A stretch of 64,000 nt of DNA. Origin: Massilia mucilaginosa (lineage in GTDB: Bacteria; Pseudomonadota; Gammaproteobacteria; Burkholderiales; Burkholderiaceae_D). Position numbers and translations under genes: made by a program. Shown one piece after another: positions 1 to 8,012 of the stretch (its first letter is position 1; every line of letters begins with the position of its first letter). The stretch lies in the NCBI RefSeq assembly GCF_011682145.1, contig NZ_WHJH01000026.1, positions 1-64,000 of the forward strand, in the 5' to 3' direction. Under the pieces are notes generated by a model that worked only from the letters and a program-made list of their open reading frames with translations, was not told where the DNA came from and searched no databases.

Positions 1-76
1 TGACCCTTCGGTCGGCATGGCCCAGTGCAGTGCAAAGGTGTTCGAGATACTCGTCCAGATCTGCCAAATTGTCCAT
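1..76 (-). CDS. IS701-like transposase, N-terminal fragment (runs off left edge)
   Basis: Reading leftwards from an ATG at 76 gives MDNLADLDEYLEHLCTALGH and then ADRRV before the window ends. Alternative in-frame ATGs lie at 88 and 94. The pattern LDEYLEHL followed by G-H-A-D-R resembles the N-terminus of IS701-family DDE transposases as I remember them. Only about 25 residues are visible, so no catalytic residue can be checked. Its upstream side faces the IS5-type element that begins at 158, so two insertion sequences probably abut here. Family assignment is inference from a short motif. Confidence 0.5.
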   Translation of the reverse strand, partial: MDNLADLDEYLEHLCTALGHADRRV

Positions 77-157
77 CTTCACCCCCATCGTCATGGAAGG
101 TTTCAGTATACACAAGGGCTAATAGTTTACAATGCTTTTATGACACAGTAAGATTAA

Positions 158-1491
158 CAGGGTGTTGATTTAATCGCCGAGCCCGTCAACCGCCCAGCGC
201 CAGTAAACGTTGTTCAATCAACCTCACTTTACCGCCGTAACCATGCGTAAAACCGACGTCACCCAGCACTCCTTGTACAGCTACCGCACGCTGGAGGAAC
301 GCATTCCCGATGCACATCCATTGCGCAAGTTGCGGGTGCTGGTCGACGGCATCCTCGCCAACATGAATGATGATTTCCAGGCACTGTATTCGCGACGCGG
401 CCGTCCGTCCATCGCTCCCGAGCGCCTACTGCGGGCCAGCCTGATCCAGACGCTATTCTCGATCCGCTCTGAGCGTCAACTGGTGCAGCACATCGAATAC
501 AACCTGTTGTATCGCTGGTTCGTGGGCATGAACCTCGACGAGCCCGTGTGGAACCACTCGACCTTTAGCGCCAACCGCGAGCGCTTGTTCAGCGAGGCAA
601 TGACGCAGCGTTTCTTCGCCCAAGTGCTGCGCATCGCTGAATGGCAAAGCCTGATTTCGGACGAGCATTTCACTGTCGACGGCACCATGATCGAGGCGTG
701 GGCTTCGGTCAAGAGCTTCACCAAAAAGGATGGCAGCGGGCCACCGCCGAGCGATGAAGGGCGCAACGCCACGGTTGACTTCAAGGGCGAAAAACGTTCC
801 AACGAGACGCACCAATCGACGACCGATCCGGACGCGCGCCTATACAAAAAGGGCGACGGCGACAAGTCCAGGCTATGCTACCTGGGCCACGCGCTGATGG
901 AGAATCGCAACGGCCTGGTGGTCGATGCCACCACCACGCTGGCGAGCGGCACAGCCGAACGCGACGCGGCGCTCATCATGGCCAAACGCAGTGTCCAAAA
1001 AGCCGGCGCGACGCTGGGTGCCGACAAGGGCTACGACGCGGCCGAATTCGTCAAGCAGTTGCGCGAGGAAGGCGTGACCCCGCATGTGGCCCAGAAAAAG
1101 CACAGCGCCATCGATGGGCGAACCACGCGCCACGCTGGCTACACGGTCAGTATTAAGAAACGAAAGCTGGTTGAGGAGATCTTCGGCTGGAGCAAGACCA
1201 TCGGCGGGCTGCGCAAGGCGCGCTTCGTCGGCCTGGTCAAGGTGCGCGCGCAGACCACGTTCACCTTCGCTGCGTACAACCTGACTCGCATAGCGACCAT
1301 CTTTGGCTGGCGTTTGTCGGCCGTGGTGGGATAAATCCGTCCGGAGGGGGCGGGAAACGCTGAAAAGTACCAAAAAACAGCCTAAAAGGCGGCTAGAAAC
1401 CAGTTCCTAGGCAGAATGTGGGTTCCAGCCCGAAAAATTGGTGCTTCGGGCGACAAAACCCGAAGGACTGGGCCACTTTTTCAACGCCCTG
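158..1491 (+). mobile_element. IS5-type insertion sequence with TTAA target duplication
   Basis: The left end begins CAGGGTGTTGATTT and the reverse complement of the right end begins CAGGGCGTTGAAAA. About 15 of the outer 21 positions match. Both ends are flanked by TTAA (154-157 and 1492-1495), a 4-bp duplication that fits the YTAR target preference of the IS5 group. The element is 1334 bp and carries one transposase gene with all three DDE regions intact, so it may still be mobile. The right end lies about 235 bp upstream of the double-glycine peptide gene. Confidence 0.85.
243..1334 (+). CDS. IS5-family transposase (DDE)
   Basis: This is a 363-residue cut-and-paste transposase. I chose the ATG at 243 (MRKTDVTQHSLYSYRTLEER); an in-frame TTG at 210 is less likely. 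The N-terminal region (about 20-130) looks like the DUF772 DNA-binding part, with LLRASLIQTLFSIRSERQLV. The catalytic core follows: first Asp in EHFTVDGTMIEAWAS, second Asp in GADKGYDAAEF, and Glu in KLVEEIFGWSKTIGGLR. The length is normal for the family and no frameshift is visible. It fills almost the whole element between the inverted repeats at 158 and 1491. Confidence 0.93.
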   Translation: MRKTDVTQHSLYSYRTLEERIPDAHPLRKLRVLVDGILANMNDDFQALYSRRGRPSIAPERLLRASLIQTLFSIRSERQLVQHIEYNLLYRWFVGMNLDEPVWNHSTFSANRERLFSEAMTQRFFAQVLRIAEWQSLISDEHFTVDGTMIEAWASVKSFTKKDGSGPPPSDEGRNATVDFKGEKRSNETHQSTTDPDARLYKKGDGDKSRLCYLGHALMENRNGLVVDATTTLASGTAERDAALIMAKRSVQKAGATLGADKGYDAAEFVKQLREEGVTPHVAQKKHSAIDGRTTRHAGYTVSIKKRKLVEEIFGWSKTIGGLRKARFVGLVKVRAQTTFTFAAYNLTRIATIFGWRLSAVVG

Positions 1492-1727
1492 TTAAGTCCT
1501 ACAATGCCGCTTCTGGCAGCGAATGAACAACGGGTTATTCGAGGCGCCAAATCGGAATTTCATTTCATCAACTTCTGTTTCGCGGACTATCAGTCTAATA
1601 GAAAAACCAAAGGAATGTTTAAACAGCCCTGCATGATGCGCGATCAGCTATTGACAGAAATCAACACTGAAATATTGCACTCCCGTAAAGTGACCAATGC
1701 CAATATTGGCTACTACTGGAGCATGTC
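1492..1727 (+). promoter_or_regulatory. AT-rich leader with candidate promoter for the peptide gene
   Basis: This stretch runs from the IS5 target duplication to the peptide start and is clearly AT-richer than the host background. A perfect TTGACA lies at 1651-1656, followed after 16 bp by TATTGC at 1673-1678, a weak -10. Transcription would begin near 1685. GGAG at 1718-1721 sits six bases before the ATG at 1728. No convincing gene is seen in it: the open frame ending at 1740 begins inside the IS. Promoter assignment is by eye only. Confidence 0.4.
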
Positions 1728-1907
1728 ATGCACGAATTGAATGCTGAAGAGATTATCATGGTATCCGGAGGCAGGACCGTTAGCCGCAGGTTTGATAGAG
1801 TCCCAAATGCGCAGTCTGAATGGGGCAAAGTAGCCAACGACGCTTTTAATGCCCTTGGAGAACTTGGCTCTGATATTGGAGTCGGCTTGTACGATCTCTT
1901 CCATTAA
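1728..1907 (+). CDS. Double-glycine leader peptide, bacteriocin-like precursor
   Basis: This 59-codon gene encodes a peptide starting MHELNAEEIIMVSGG. That is the classic double-glycine leader: E-L near the start, hydrophobic residues at -4, -7 and -12, and GG at the cleavage point (residues 14-15). The predicted mature peptide has 44 residues (RTVSRRF to LYDLFH), no cysteine, a basic N-terminus, and a Gly-rich helix with LGELGSDIGVG, reminiscent of class II bacteriocins and microcins. GGAG lies six bases upstream. A hairpin and a CPBP protease gene follow in the same direction. No ABC peptidase-transporter is visible nearby, so export machinery would have to be encoded elsewhere. Function is inferred from the leader only. 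Confidence 0.72.
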   Translation: MHELNAEEIIMVSGGRTVSRRFDRVPNAQSEWGKVANDAFNALGELGSDIGVGLYDLFH

Positions 1908-1936
1908 TATTCGTATCAAAAACACGATGTTGAAAC

Positions 1937-1963
1937 ATCGCACCGCCGAACACACGGTGCGAT
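1937..1963 (+). terminator. Hairpin between peptide and CPBP genes
   Basis: ATCGCACCG (1937-1945) pairs perfectly with CGGTGCGAT (1955-1963) around a nine-base loop. The following bases are only moderately T-rich. It could be a partial terminator that lowers transcription of the downstream protease gene relative to the peptide, or an mRNA-stabilising stem. Confidence 0.5.
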
Positions 1964-2031
1964 ATTTCCTTATAGTCAATAGAATCCCATCTCCATAATT
2001 TCAACGGCCAATAAATGGACGAGGTGCAGAC

Positions 2032-2868
2032 ATGACCTTCAAGGTTACCATCTTAATATTTATCTTCAGTATGGTAATCCGCGCAGGATTTTATAATGCT
2101 GTAGCCGCGAATTGGCCTGAAAGCACATATTATGCAGAACACATTGCCATCGTAGCGATGTATGCAACTTTGACTATCGCATGCATTATTCAATTTAAGA
2201 TTACCCGTGAAAAATTTTCATTTATCATGGGAAATAATCCAACTTTTTCGCAAGTATGTTTATCGATATCTATCGCCATTTTGCTACTTATGCTCAGCTT
2301 TGGCGAAAATGCGATTTTCACGTTTTCATATGCACAATTTAATCTTGAGAATGCATATGATTCAGGAAAATTTCATTCCCAACCACATCAGTCGCATTCT
2401 GTATTTTCCTGGATGATCATGAGTTTTATTCTGTCAAGTGTAATTCTTCCCGCATTAATTGAAGAAGTATTTTTCCGCGCATTGATTTTTCGCTCACTTT
2501 ACAAAAATTTCTCGTTTTTTAAAAGCGCGCTTGCAACAGCAACGTTTTTTACGTGCATTCATTTTTCTCAGCCAATCTACATCAGTACGTTTATATTTTC
2601 ATTTGTATTATCCTATCTGTACGCGACAACACGTTCCCTACCGACTTGCATGATCGTGCATGCCACTTTTAATCTCCTCGCATTTTTGATTCAACATTAC
2701 TTTGACCTACATCGCATCAGAACCATAGATCAGCTAAGCCATTTACAGGACTGGATTCCTGAGCTAGTAATGCTTGGGTTCGCCATATCTGCGTTTAGCT
2801 TGCTCATCGTCTGGGCCAAAGATCGATTAACGCAAGCGGCCCTTCCGCATCTACCGTTAGGGAACTGA
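2032..2868 (+). CDS. CPBP family intramembrane metalloprotease (Abi/CAAX type)
   Basis: This 278-residue polytopic membrane protein has all three CPBP motifs: E144-E145-x3-R149 (EEVFFRALIF), H177 in CIHFSQP, and H210-x3-N214 (HATFN). Six to eight hydrophobic segments are visible. The family includes CAAX prenyl endopeptidases and bacterial proteins that give self-immunity to, or process, bacteriocins. The start at 2032 follows GAGGTG five bases upstream. It lies 124 bp after the double-glycine peptide gene on the same strand, so immunity to or maturation of that peptide is the natural inference. Its low GC and rare-codon look match the peptide gene and differ from the genome, which suggests joint transfer. 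Confidence 0.88.
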   Translation: MTFKVTILIFIFSMVIRAGFYNAVAANWPESTYYAEHIAIVAMYATLTIACIIQFKITREKFSFIMGNNPTFSQVCLSISIAILLLMLSFGENAIFTFSYAQFNLENAYDSGKFHSQPHQSHSVFSWMIMSFILSSVILPALIEEVFFRALIFRSLYKNFSFFKSALATATFFTCIHFSQPIYISTFIFSFVLSYLYATTRSLPTCMIVHATFNLLAFLIQHYFDLHRIRTIDQLSHLQDWIPELVMLGFAISAFSLLIVWAKDRLTQAALPHLPLGN

Positions 2869-3155
2869 ACATGCAGGCGCAAATAAGTAAGAGATTCCGC
2901 TAAACTTAGCGGCATTCGATGCATGACACTTGACGCAGCGCACGCGGGAGGAGCAACCACGCTTTAAGGCGCTAAGAATGGGTAACAATCATAATTATGT
3001 TTGTTCGGGCTCTTGCTGCTCAACATAGTGGCGGTCAGGCATTCAGCTATGCTCAGCCATTACCCGCCCATACCAGCGCAATGGCGTCGGTCGCTGGCTC
3101 GGTGAATCGGTGATATCACCTACTAATGCCTGTCGCAAGGCGAACTATCGCCGCC
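2869..3155. other. Non-coding junction between AT-rich island and host DNA
   Basis: I see no supported gene here. It contains a small perfect palindrome (CCGCTAA/TTAGCGG, 2897-2912, two-base centre) and another (GGTGATATCACC, 3109-3120). Composition shifts from the low-GC island back to the host level. It may hold remnants of a mobile-element end, but no target duplication was found. Confidence 0.4.
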
Positions 3156-3506
3156 TCATAGCATGCGCACGAAAGAAAGTGGCGATCCCAGATAGACAAA
3201 AGCGCTCACATTGCTGATCACCGTCATCCAGAACGCCACTTGAAACGCCCGCTTGGACGACTTGTGCCGCAGCCACTGCTGAGCCAGCACCGCGCCTGGC
3301 CAGCCGCACAGCAGCCCGAGCAGGAGCAAGCTGCGTTCCGGCGTACGGCGCTGTCCGGCGCGCGCCGCCGCCTTGTCGCGCGCGTAGACGGTAAAGCACA
3401 CCACGCTGGCGAGCGCGTACAGAGCCCCCACCCACAGCGGAACATGCCAGGCGAGCACGGCGCTCGCGAAAACGGCGGCAAACAACAGGATCGACAGATA
3501 GGGCAT
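3156..3506 (-). CDS. DUF1294 family membrane protein
   Basis: This small inner-membrane protein of 116 residues has the DUF1294 pattern: two N-terminal membrane segments, a Y-x-R-D-K-x-A loop (VYARDKAAARAG), RTPERSLLLLGLLCGWPGA, an R-H-K-x-x-K-x-x-F stretch (LRHKSSKRAFQVAFW), and a last membrane helix. In other proteins this domain often follows a cold-shock domain, which is absent here. Function is unknown. The ATG at 3506 is used; only a weak ribosome site precedes it. No co-directional neighbour suggests an operon. Confidence 0.82.
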   Translation of the reverse strand: MPYLSILLFAAVFASAVLAWHVPLWVGALYALASVVCFTVYARDKAAARAGQRRTPERSLLLLGLLCGWPGAVLAQQWLRHKSSKRAFQVAFWMTVISNVSAFVYLGSPLSFVRML

Positions 3507-3714
3507 CGGCGTGAGCTCGGAAAAACCGCCAGCTTAGAGTGCGCCGGCTTGTCACGCAACCATTCCCGTGAACCCAGGAAACTTGCCTGATTGGCAGCTT
3601 AATGTACCGCATGGTGCGTTGCCGTACAGATGCCGCCGCCGCACCGGCCTAAGCTCCCGCATCGGCTTCGCGCTCGCCAACAGCGCAAGCCTTCTCAATC
3701 CACGTGGAGGTATG

Positions 3715-4236
3715 ATGGCTTTCGATCTAGGCAATCTGTTACAGCAATACCTGGGCGGCGCCGCCGGCAACAATGGCGGGCGTGCCGTGGACGACGACTT
3801 CGACCAGGTCGCGCAGAACGCGCCGCGTAGCACGGTGGCCCAGGGTGTCACGGAGGCATTGCGTTCCGACCAGACGCCGCCGTTCCCGCAAATGATCGGC
3901 CAGCTGTTCGGTCACAGCGATCCCAGCCAGCGTGCCGGCATGCTCAACCAGCTGATCAGCAACGTCGGCCCTGGCCTGCTCAGCTCGATCGCGGGCGGCG
4001 CCCTCGGCAACCTGTTCCGTGGCGGCGCGACGCCGGCGGCGATTACGCCGGAACAGGCGGCCCAGCTGACGCCGGAGCAAGTCCAGCAGATTGCGGAAGA
4101 CGCCGAACGCAACAATCCAAGCATCGTCGACCGCATGGGCGACTTTTACGCCGAGCATCCGACCCTGGTCAAAACCATCGGCGGCGCGGCGCTGGCGATC
4201 GTGCTCGGCCGCGTGGCCGAAGGCATGAAACGCTGA
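3715..4236 (+). CDS. Hypothetical protein, Gln/Gly-rich with C-terminal hydrophobic helix
   Basis: The product is about 173 residues, starting MAFDLGNLLQQYLGGAAG. GGAGG at 3706-3710 points to the tandem ATGs at 3712/3715 rather than to the in-frame codon at 3568. The middle has LLSSIAGGALGNLFRGG and a helix-rich segment with AAQLTPEQVQQIAEDAE. The end holds one hydrophobic segment, LVKTIGGAALAIVLGRVAEG, that could be a membrane anchor or glycine-zipper helix. I do not recognise a named family. It is 54 bp upstream of the DUF3597 gene in the same direction, so the two are probably co-transcribed. Confidence 0.75.
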   Translation: MAFDLGNLLQQYLGGAAGNNGGRAVDDDFDQVAQNAPRSTVAQGVTEALRSDQTPPFPQMIGQLFGHSDPSQRAGMLNQLISNVGPGLLSSIAGGALGNLFRGGATPAAITPEQAAQLTPEQVQQIAEDAERNNPSIVDRMGDFYAEHPTLVKTIGGAALAIVLGRVAEGMKR

Positions 4237-4290
4237 TCCGTTAGTATTCCGCTACAATTAACTTATTCACCAACAAAAACGAGGTATTAC

Positions 4291-4704
4291 ATGGGCATTC
4301 TCAGCAATATTTTCCACAAAATCTTCCCGTCGACGCACCCAGCCGTGCAGCCGGCATCGACCCAGGCCGCACCGCCGGCAGCGGCGCCTGCAGCTGGCGC
4401 AGCGCCAGCCGCCGCCCCGGCAGCGGCGCCGAAACCAGCGGCAGCGCTGGAACAGGTTGACGTCGAAGCCATCCTGAGCGGCATGCCGCAAAGCCAGGCG
4501 CTGAACTGGCGCACCTCGATCGTCGACCTGCTCAAGCTGCTGAACCTCGACAGCAGCCTGCAATCGCGCAAGGAACTGGCCGCCGAACTCCACTACACGG
4601 GCGACACCAGCGATTCGGCCTCGATGAATATCTGGCTGCACCGCCAGGTCATGAACAAGCTGGCGGCCAATGGCGGCAAAGTGCCGGCCGACCTGAAAGA
4701 CTAA
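4291..4704 (+). CDS. DUF3597 domain-containing protein
   Basis: The protein has 137 residues. The first about 15 (MGILSNIFHKIFPS) are followed by an Ala/Pro-rich linker (about 18-50). A compact helical DUF3597 domain then runs to the C-terminus, with VDVEAILSGMPQSQALNWR, a VDLLKLLNLDSSLQSRKELA stretch and MNIWLHRQVMNKLAANGGKVP. The domain is widespread in proteobacteria; no biochemical role is established that I know of. It is followed by a strong terminator at 4751-4782 that separates it from the convergent PEP-CTERM gene. Confidence 0.9.
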   Translation: MGILSNIFHKIFPSTHPAVQPASTQAAPPAAAPAAGAAPAAAPAAAPKPAAALEQVDVEAILSGMPQSQALNWRTSIVDLLKLLNLDSSLQSRKELAAELHYTGDTSDSASMNIWLHRQVMNKLAANGGKVPADLKD

Positions 4705-4750
4705 GCACTAGGCGCGGGACTGCGGTCCCGCCTTGCTCAGAACGAAAAAA

Positions 4751-4782
4751 CGCCGCCGGGCAATCAAGCCGGCGGCGTTTTT
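4751..4782 (+). terminator. Bidirectional rho-independent terminator
   Basis: CGCCGCCGG (4751-4759) pairs with CCGGCGGCG (4769-4777). There is an A-run immediately before and a T-run after, so it works on both strands. It ends the DUF3597 gene on the + strand and the PEP-CTERM gene on the - strand. Confidence 0.9.
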
Positions 4783-4805
4783 CATTGGCGCTTCGCCTGT
4801 GAAAC

Positions 4806-5453
4806 TCAGGCTTTTTTGTTGCGGCGGGTCGTGAAACCGACAACAGCCAGACCCAGCAGGAACAGGGCGTAGGTTTCCGGCTCGGGTACCGGCGTCACTT
4901 CAACCGATACGGCATCGAGGTAGGAACCGTAGGTTGGCGACGAGCTCGGGCCAACCGATTCGAAACGCAGCTTGGTCAGCGCGCTGGTGGCGACCAGGTC
5001 GGTGATGCTGAAGAAGCTCCACTGGCCGTTGGTGCTGCCCATCAGCAGCGAATCGTTCAGCTTGGTGTCGCCCCAGTACACATTCATCGCACTGTTGGCG
5101 CCGCCGGCGGTGTCCGGACGGCCCGAGAAGGCGAACGAGACCGAGTACAGGCCGGCTTCCGAGGTATCGATCATCTGCCACACCGAGCTCAGGCCGGTGC
5201 TGTTCAGTTCCAGGTACTGGCGGCCATTGGCTGCGTACGGATTGAAACCGGCGACGCCGCCCTGCTTGGCACCTTTTTGGATTTCGAAAACGCCATTGCT
5301 CGAGGTCCAGCCGTTGACGGCGTTGAATTGCTGCCACGAACCGGACGACTTGTTGACTTCGAAGCTGCCGTTGGTGACCAGTTCGGCGCGGGCTGCGCCG
5401 CTGACGAGCATGGCGGCGGCAAACAGGCCGCCCAGGAGTGCTGTGAATTTCAT
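4806..5453 (-). CDS. PEP-CTERM sorting domain protein
   Basis: A 215-residue exported protein. The signal peptide is MKFTALLGGLFAAAMLVSG with cleavage near ARA. The mature part begins LVTNGSFEVN, typical of DUF642-like or carbohydrate-binding beta-sandwich proteins. The C-terminus is the exosortase signal: VPEPETYALFLLGLAVVGF followed by TTRRNKKA. It should be processed by exosortase/EpsH and placed at the cell surface or released with exopolysaccharide. A 213-bp AT-rich region (5454-5666) separates it from the divergent GH1-RmlD fusion gene and must hold both promoters. No binding partner can be inferred. Confidence 0.93.
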   Translation of the reverse strand: MKFTALLGGLFAAAMLVSGAARAELVTNGSFEVNKSSGSWQQFNAVNGWTSSNGVFEIQKGAKQGGVAGFNPYAANGRQYLELNSTGLSSVWQMIDTSEAGLYSVSFAFSGRPDTAGGANSAMNVYWGDTKLNDSLLMGSTNGQWSFFSITDLVATSALTKLRFESVGPSSSPTYGSYLDAVSVEVTPVPEPETYALFLLGLAVVGFTTRRNKKA

Positions 5454-5666
5454 GAATACCCTAACTGTTATCTTGAAGGAAATAGTTGTTACGTAATTGA
5501 TAGCGGATCATATCATTGATCCATATCATCTTTGTACACAGTTAACAAAACTTTCCTCCCCACCGGCAATTTCTCCTTGTTTTTTGCCATCTCCGCCACA
5601 TCGCGCCTCAACAAACTGAACTTTTCCGCAGCGCCGGATATCTAAATTTCAAATTGCTTAAATGGT

Positions 5667-7994
5667 ATGAGTGAGCCTATGCAAACAACTGACAGCGATG
5701 CAGCACGCCAGCCGCTCGCCCTCTGGGGCGGGCTCGAATGCACGGTCAACCGTGTGGGAGAAAACTACTTCAGCCAGATAGAAAGGAATGGACATCACGG
5801 CCGCGCCGACGACGTGGCCCGCTTTGCCTGGCTCGGGATCGGCACGATCCGCTACCCGCTGCTATGGGAACGGGTGGCGCCCGACGGCCTGGCCAGCGCC
5901 GACTGGCGCTGGTGCGACCAGCGCCTGCAAGCCCTGCGCGAGGCCGGCATCAGCCCCATCGCCGGCCTGGTGCACCACGGCAGCGGCCCGCGCACGACCT
6001 GCCTGACCGACCCCGGCTTTGCCACCGGACTGGCCGGGTACGCCGGCGCCGTGGCCGCGCGCTACCCGTGGATCGACGACTACACCCCCGTCAACGAACC
6101 GCTGACCACGGCGCGTTTTTCCGGCCTGTACGGCTTGTGGTACCCGCACGGCCGCGACGACCGCAGTTTCCTGCGGGCGCTGCTGATCCAGTGCCGCGCC
6201 ACCGTGCTGGCGATGCGCGCGATCCGGCTGGTCAACCCGCGTGCCCGCCTGGTCCAGACCGACGACCTCGGCAAGACCTACAGTACGCCCCCCATGGCCC
6301 GCTGCGCCACCTTCTACAACGAGCGGCGCTGGCTGGCCTGGGACTTGTTGTGCGGCAAAGTCGACCGCGAGCATGCCCTGTGGGACTACCTGACCGGCCA
6401 CGGCGCCGATCCGGCCGCGCTGCTCTGGTTCCGCGACAACCCCTGCCCGCCCGACATCATCGGCGTCAATTACTACGTCACCAGCGAGCGCTGGCTGGAC
6501 CACCGGGTCGAACGCTACCCCGCGCATTTTCGCGGCGATGCCGATGGCGTGCCCTGCGCCGACATCGAAACCGCGCGTGCCCTGGCCACGCCCACGCCCG
6601 GCATCGCCCCGCTCCTGCAAGAAATCTGGGACCGCTACGGCATTGCGCTGGCGGTCACCGAAGCGCACATCGACGCCAACCGCGAAGACCAGCTGCGCTG
6701 GCTGCTCGAAGTATGGGAAGCCGGGCAGCAAGCGCGGCGCAACGGCATCGACCTGCGCGCCGTCACCGTCTGGGCGCTGCTCGGCTCGTTCGACTGGAAC
6801 TGCCTGGTGACCGCCTGCCGCGGCTACTACGAACCGGGGCCGTTCGACGTGCGCCCGCCGCTGCCGCGCCCCACCGCGCTGGCGGCCATGATGCGCGAAC
6901 TGGCCGCCGGGCGCGCGCCCACCCATCCGGTGCTGCGCGGCCAGGGCTGGTGGCGGCGCGCCGGGCGCTGCCTGTGCCCGCCCGTGGCCACGCCGGAAGC
7001 GCCGACCTCGATCACGGCGGACGGGCACAGCCTGGTCGGCAGCGCGTCCGCCCCGATCCTGATCGCCGGCGCCAGCGGCACCCTGGGGCGCGCCTTCGCC
7101 CGCATCTGCGCGCGCCGCAACCTGGCCTACCGCCTGCTCAGCCGCCAGCAGATGGACATCGCCGACCCGGTCTCGGTCGAGCAAGCCATGCAGCGCTACC
7201 AGCCCTGGGCCGTCATCAACGCCAGCGGCTACGTGCGGGTGGACGAGGCCGAGAACGATGTCGAACGCTGCTTTCGCGACAACGTCGCCGGCCCGGCGGT
7301 GCTGGCCGCCGCCTGCGCCCGCCACGGGGTGCACCTGACCACCTTTTCCAGCGACCTGGTGTTCGACGGCCGCCAGCAATGTCCCTACGTGGAAAGCGAC
7401 GGCGTCACGCCGATCAACATCTACGGCAAGAGCAAGGCCGCCGCCGAGCGCGCCGTCCTCAAGCGGCAACCGGGTGCGCTGGTGGTGCGCACCAGCTCCT
7501 TCTTCGGCCCCTGGGACAGCCACAATTTCGTGACCCGGGCCCTGGCCAGCCTGGAAAGCGGCGCCCCGTTCGCGGCCGCCAGCGACATCACGGTCACGCC
7601 GACCTACGTGCCCGACCTGGTCAACGCCTGCCTCGACCTGGCCATCGACCAGGAAAGCGGGGTCTGGCACCTGACCAATGGCGATCCGCTCACCTGGGCC
7701 GAGCTGGCCGGCAGGGCGGCGCACCAGGCCGGGGTCGATGCCAGCCGGCTCGAAGCGCAGCCGGGCAGCGCTTGCCGCTACCTGGCGCCGCGCCCGCCCT
7801 ACAGCGCGCTGCACACCGAACGCGGCATGCTGATGCCGGGCCTGGACGACGCGCTCCAACGCTTTTTGCAGGCGCGCGGCCAGCAGGCGCGCGGCCAGCA
7901 GGCGCGCGGCGACGCCATCGAACTGGCGCAGCCGATTCACTGCACCGATACGCGCCAGCAGGCCAACAGCGGGAGGCGCCAGAAAGCGAGCTGA
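5667..7994 (+). CDS. Fusion of GH1-like glycosidase and RmlD-like sugar reductase
   Basis: A 775-residue two-domain protein. Residues about 15-400 look like family 1 glycoside hydrolase, with the acid/base Glu144 in TPVNEP and a probable nucleophile Glu332 in AVTEAHID, where canonical GH1 has TENG. Residues about 460-745 are a short-chain-type dTDP-4-dehydrorhamnose-reductase domain: Rossmann loop AGASGTLGRAFA and catalytic YGKSK (Tyr586). The tail carries three in-frame copies of a 15-bp unit giving ARGQQ repeats. It probably acts in the cytoplasm on a deoxy-sugar or glycoside for surface polysaccharide. Reaction and substrate are unknown. The two activities in one chain are unusual but appear intact. 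Confidence 0.85.
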   Translation: MSEPMQTTDSDAARQPLALWGGLECTVNRVGENYFSQIERNGHHGRADDVARFAWLGIGTIRYPLLWERVAPDGLASADWRWCDQRLQALREAGISPIAGLVHHGSGPRTTCLTDPGFATGLAGYAGAVAARYPWIDDYTPVNEPLTTARFSGLYGLWYPHGRDDRSFLRALLIQCRATVLAMRAIRLVNPRARLVQTDDLGKTYSTPPMARCATFYNERRWLAWDLLCGKVDREHALWDYLTGHGADPAALLWFRDNPCPPDIIGVNYYVTSERWLDHRVERYPAHFRGDADGVPCADIETARALATPTPGIAPLLQEIWDRYGIALAVTEAHIDANREDQLRWLLEVWEAGQQARRNGIDLRAVTVWALLGSFDWNCLVTACRGYYEPGPFDVRPPLPRPTALAAMMRELAAGRAPTHPVLRGQGWWRRAGRCLCPPVATPEAPTSITADGHSLVGSASAPILIAGASGTLGRAFARICARRNLAYRLLSRQQMDIADPVSVEQAMQRYQPWAVINASGYVRVDEAENDVERCFRDNVAGPAVLAAACARHGVHLTTFSSDLVFDGRQQCPYVESDGVTPINIYGKSKAAAERAVLKRQPGALVVRTSSFFGPWDSHNFVTRALASLESGAPFAAASDITVTPTYVPDLVNACLDLAIDQESGVWHLTNGDPLTWAELAGRAAHQAGVDASRLEAQPGSACRYLAPRPPYSALHTERGMLMPGLDDALQRFLQARGQQARGQQARGDAIELAQPIHCTDTRQQANSGRRQKAS

Positions 7995-8012
7995 AACGCA
8001 ACACCGGGCCGC

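Noticed and set aside
1438-1740. 100-codon open frame overlapping the peptide gene
   Set aside because: It begins inside the IS5-type element and runs across its right inverted repeat and target duplication, has no ribosome site, and overlaps the better-supported GG-leader gene.
2897-2912. CCGCTAA/TTAGCGG palindrome as an IS end
   Set aside because: No partner inverted repeat at the other side and no transposase remnant found.
3568-3714. Upstream extension of the gene ending at 4236
   Set aside because: GGAGG is located just before the ATGs at 3712/3715, and the extension has no protein-like features.
5862-7940. 692-codon frame antisense to the GH1-RmlD gene
   Set aside because: Typical high-GC shadow frame, Ala/Arg/Gly-rich, while the + strand has two recognisable enzyme domains.
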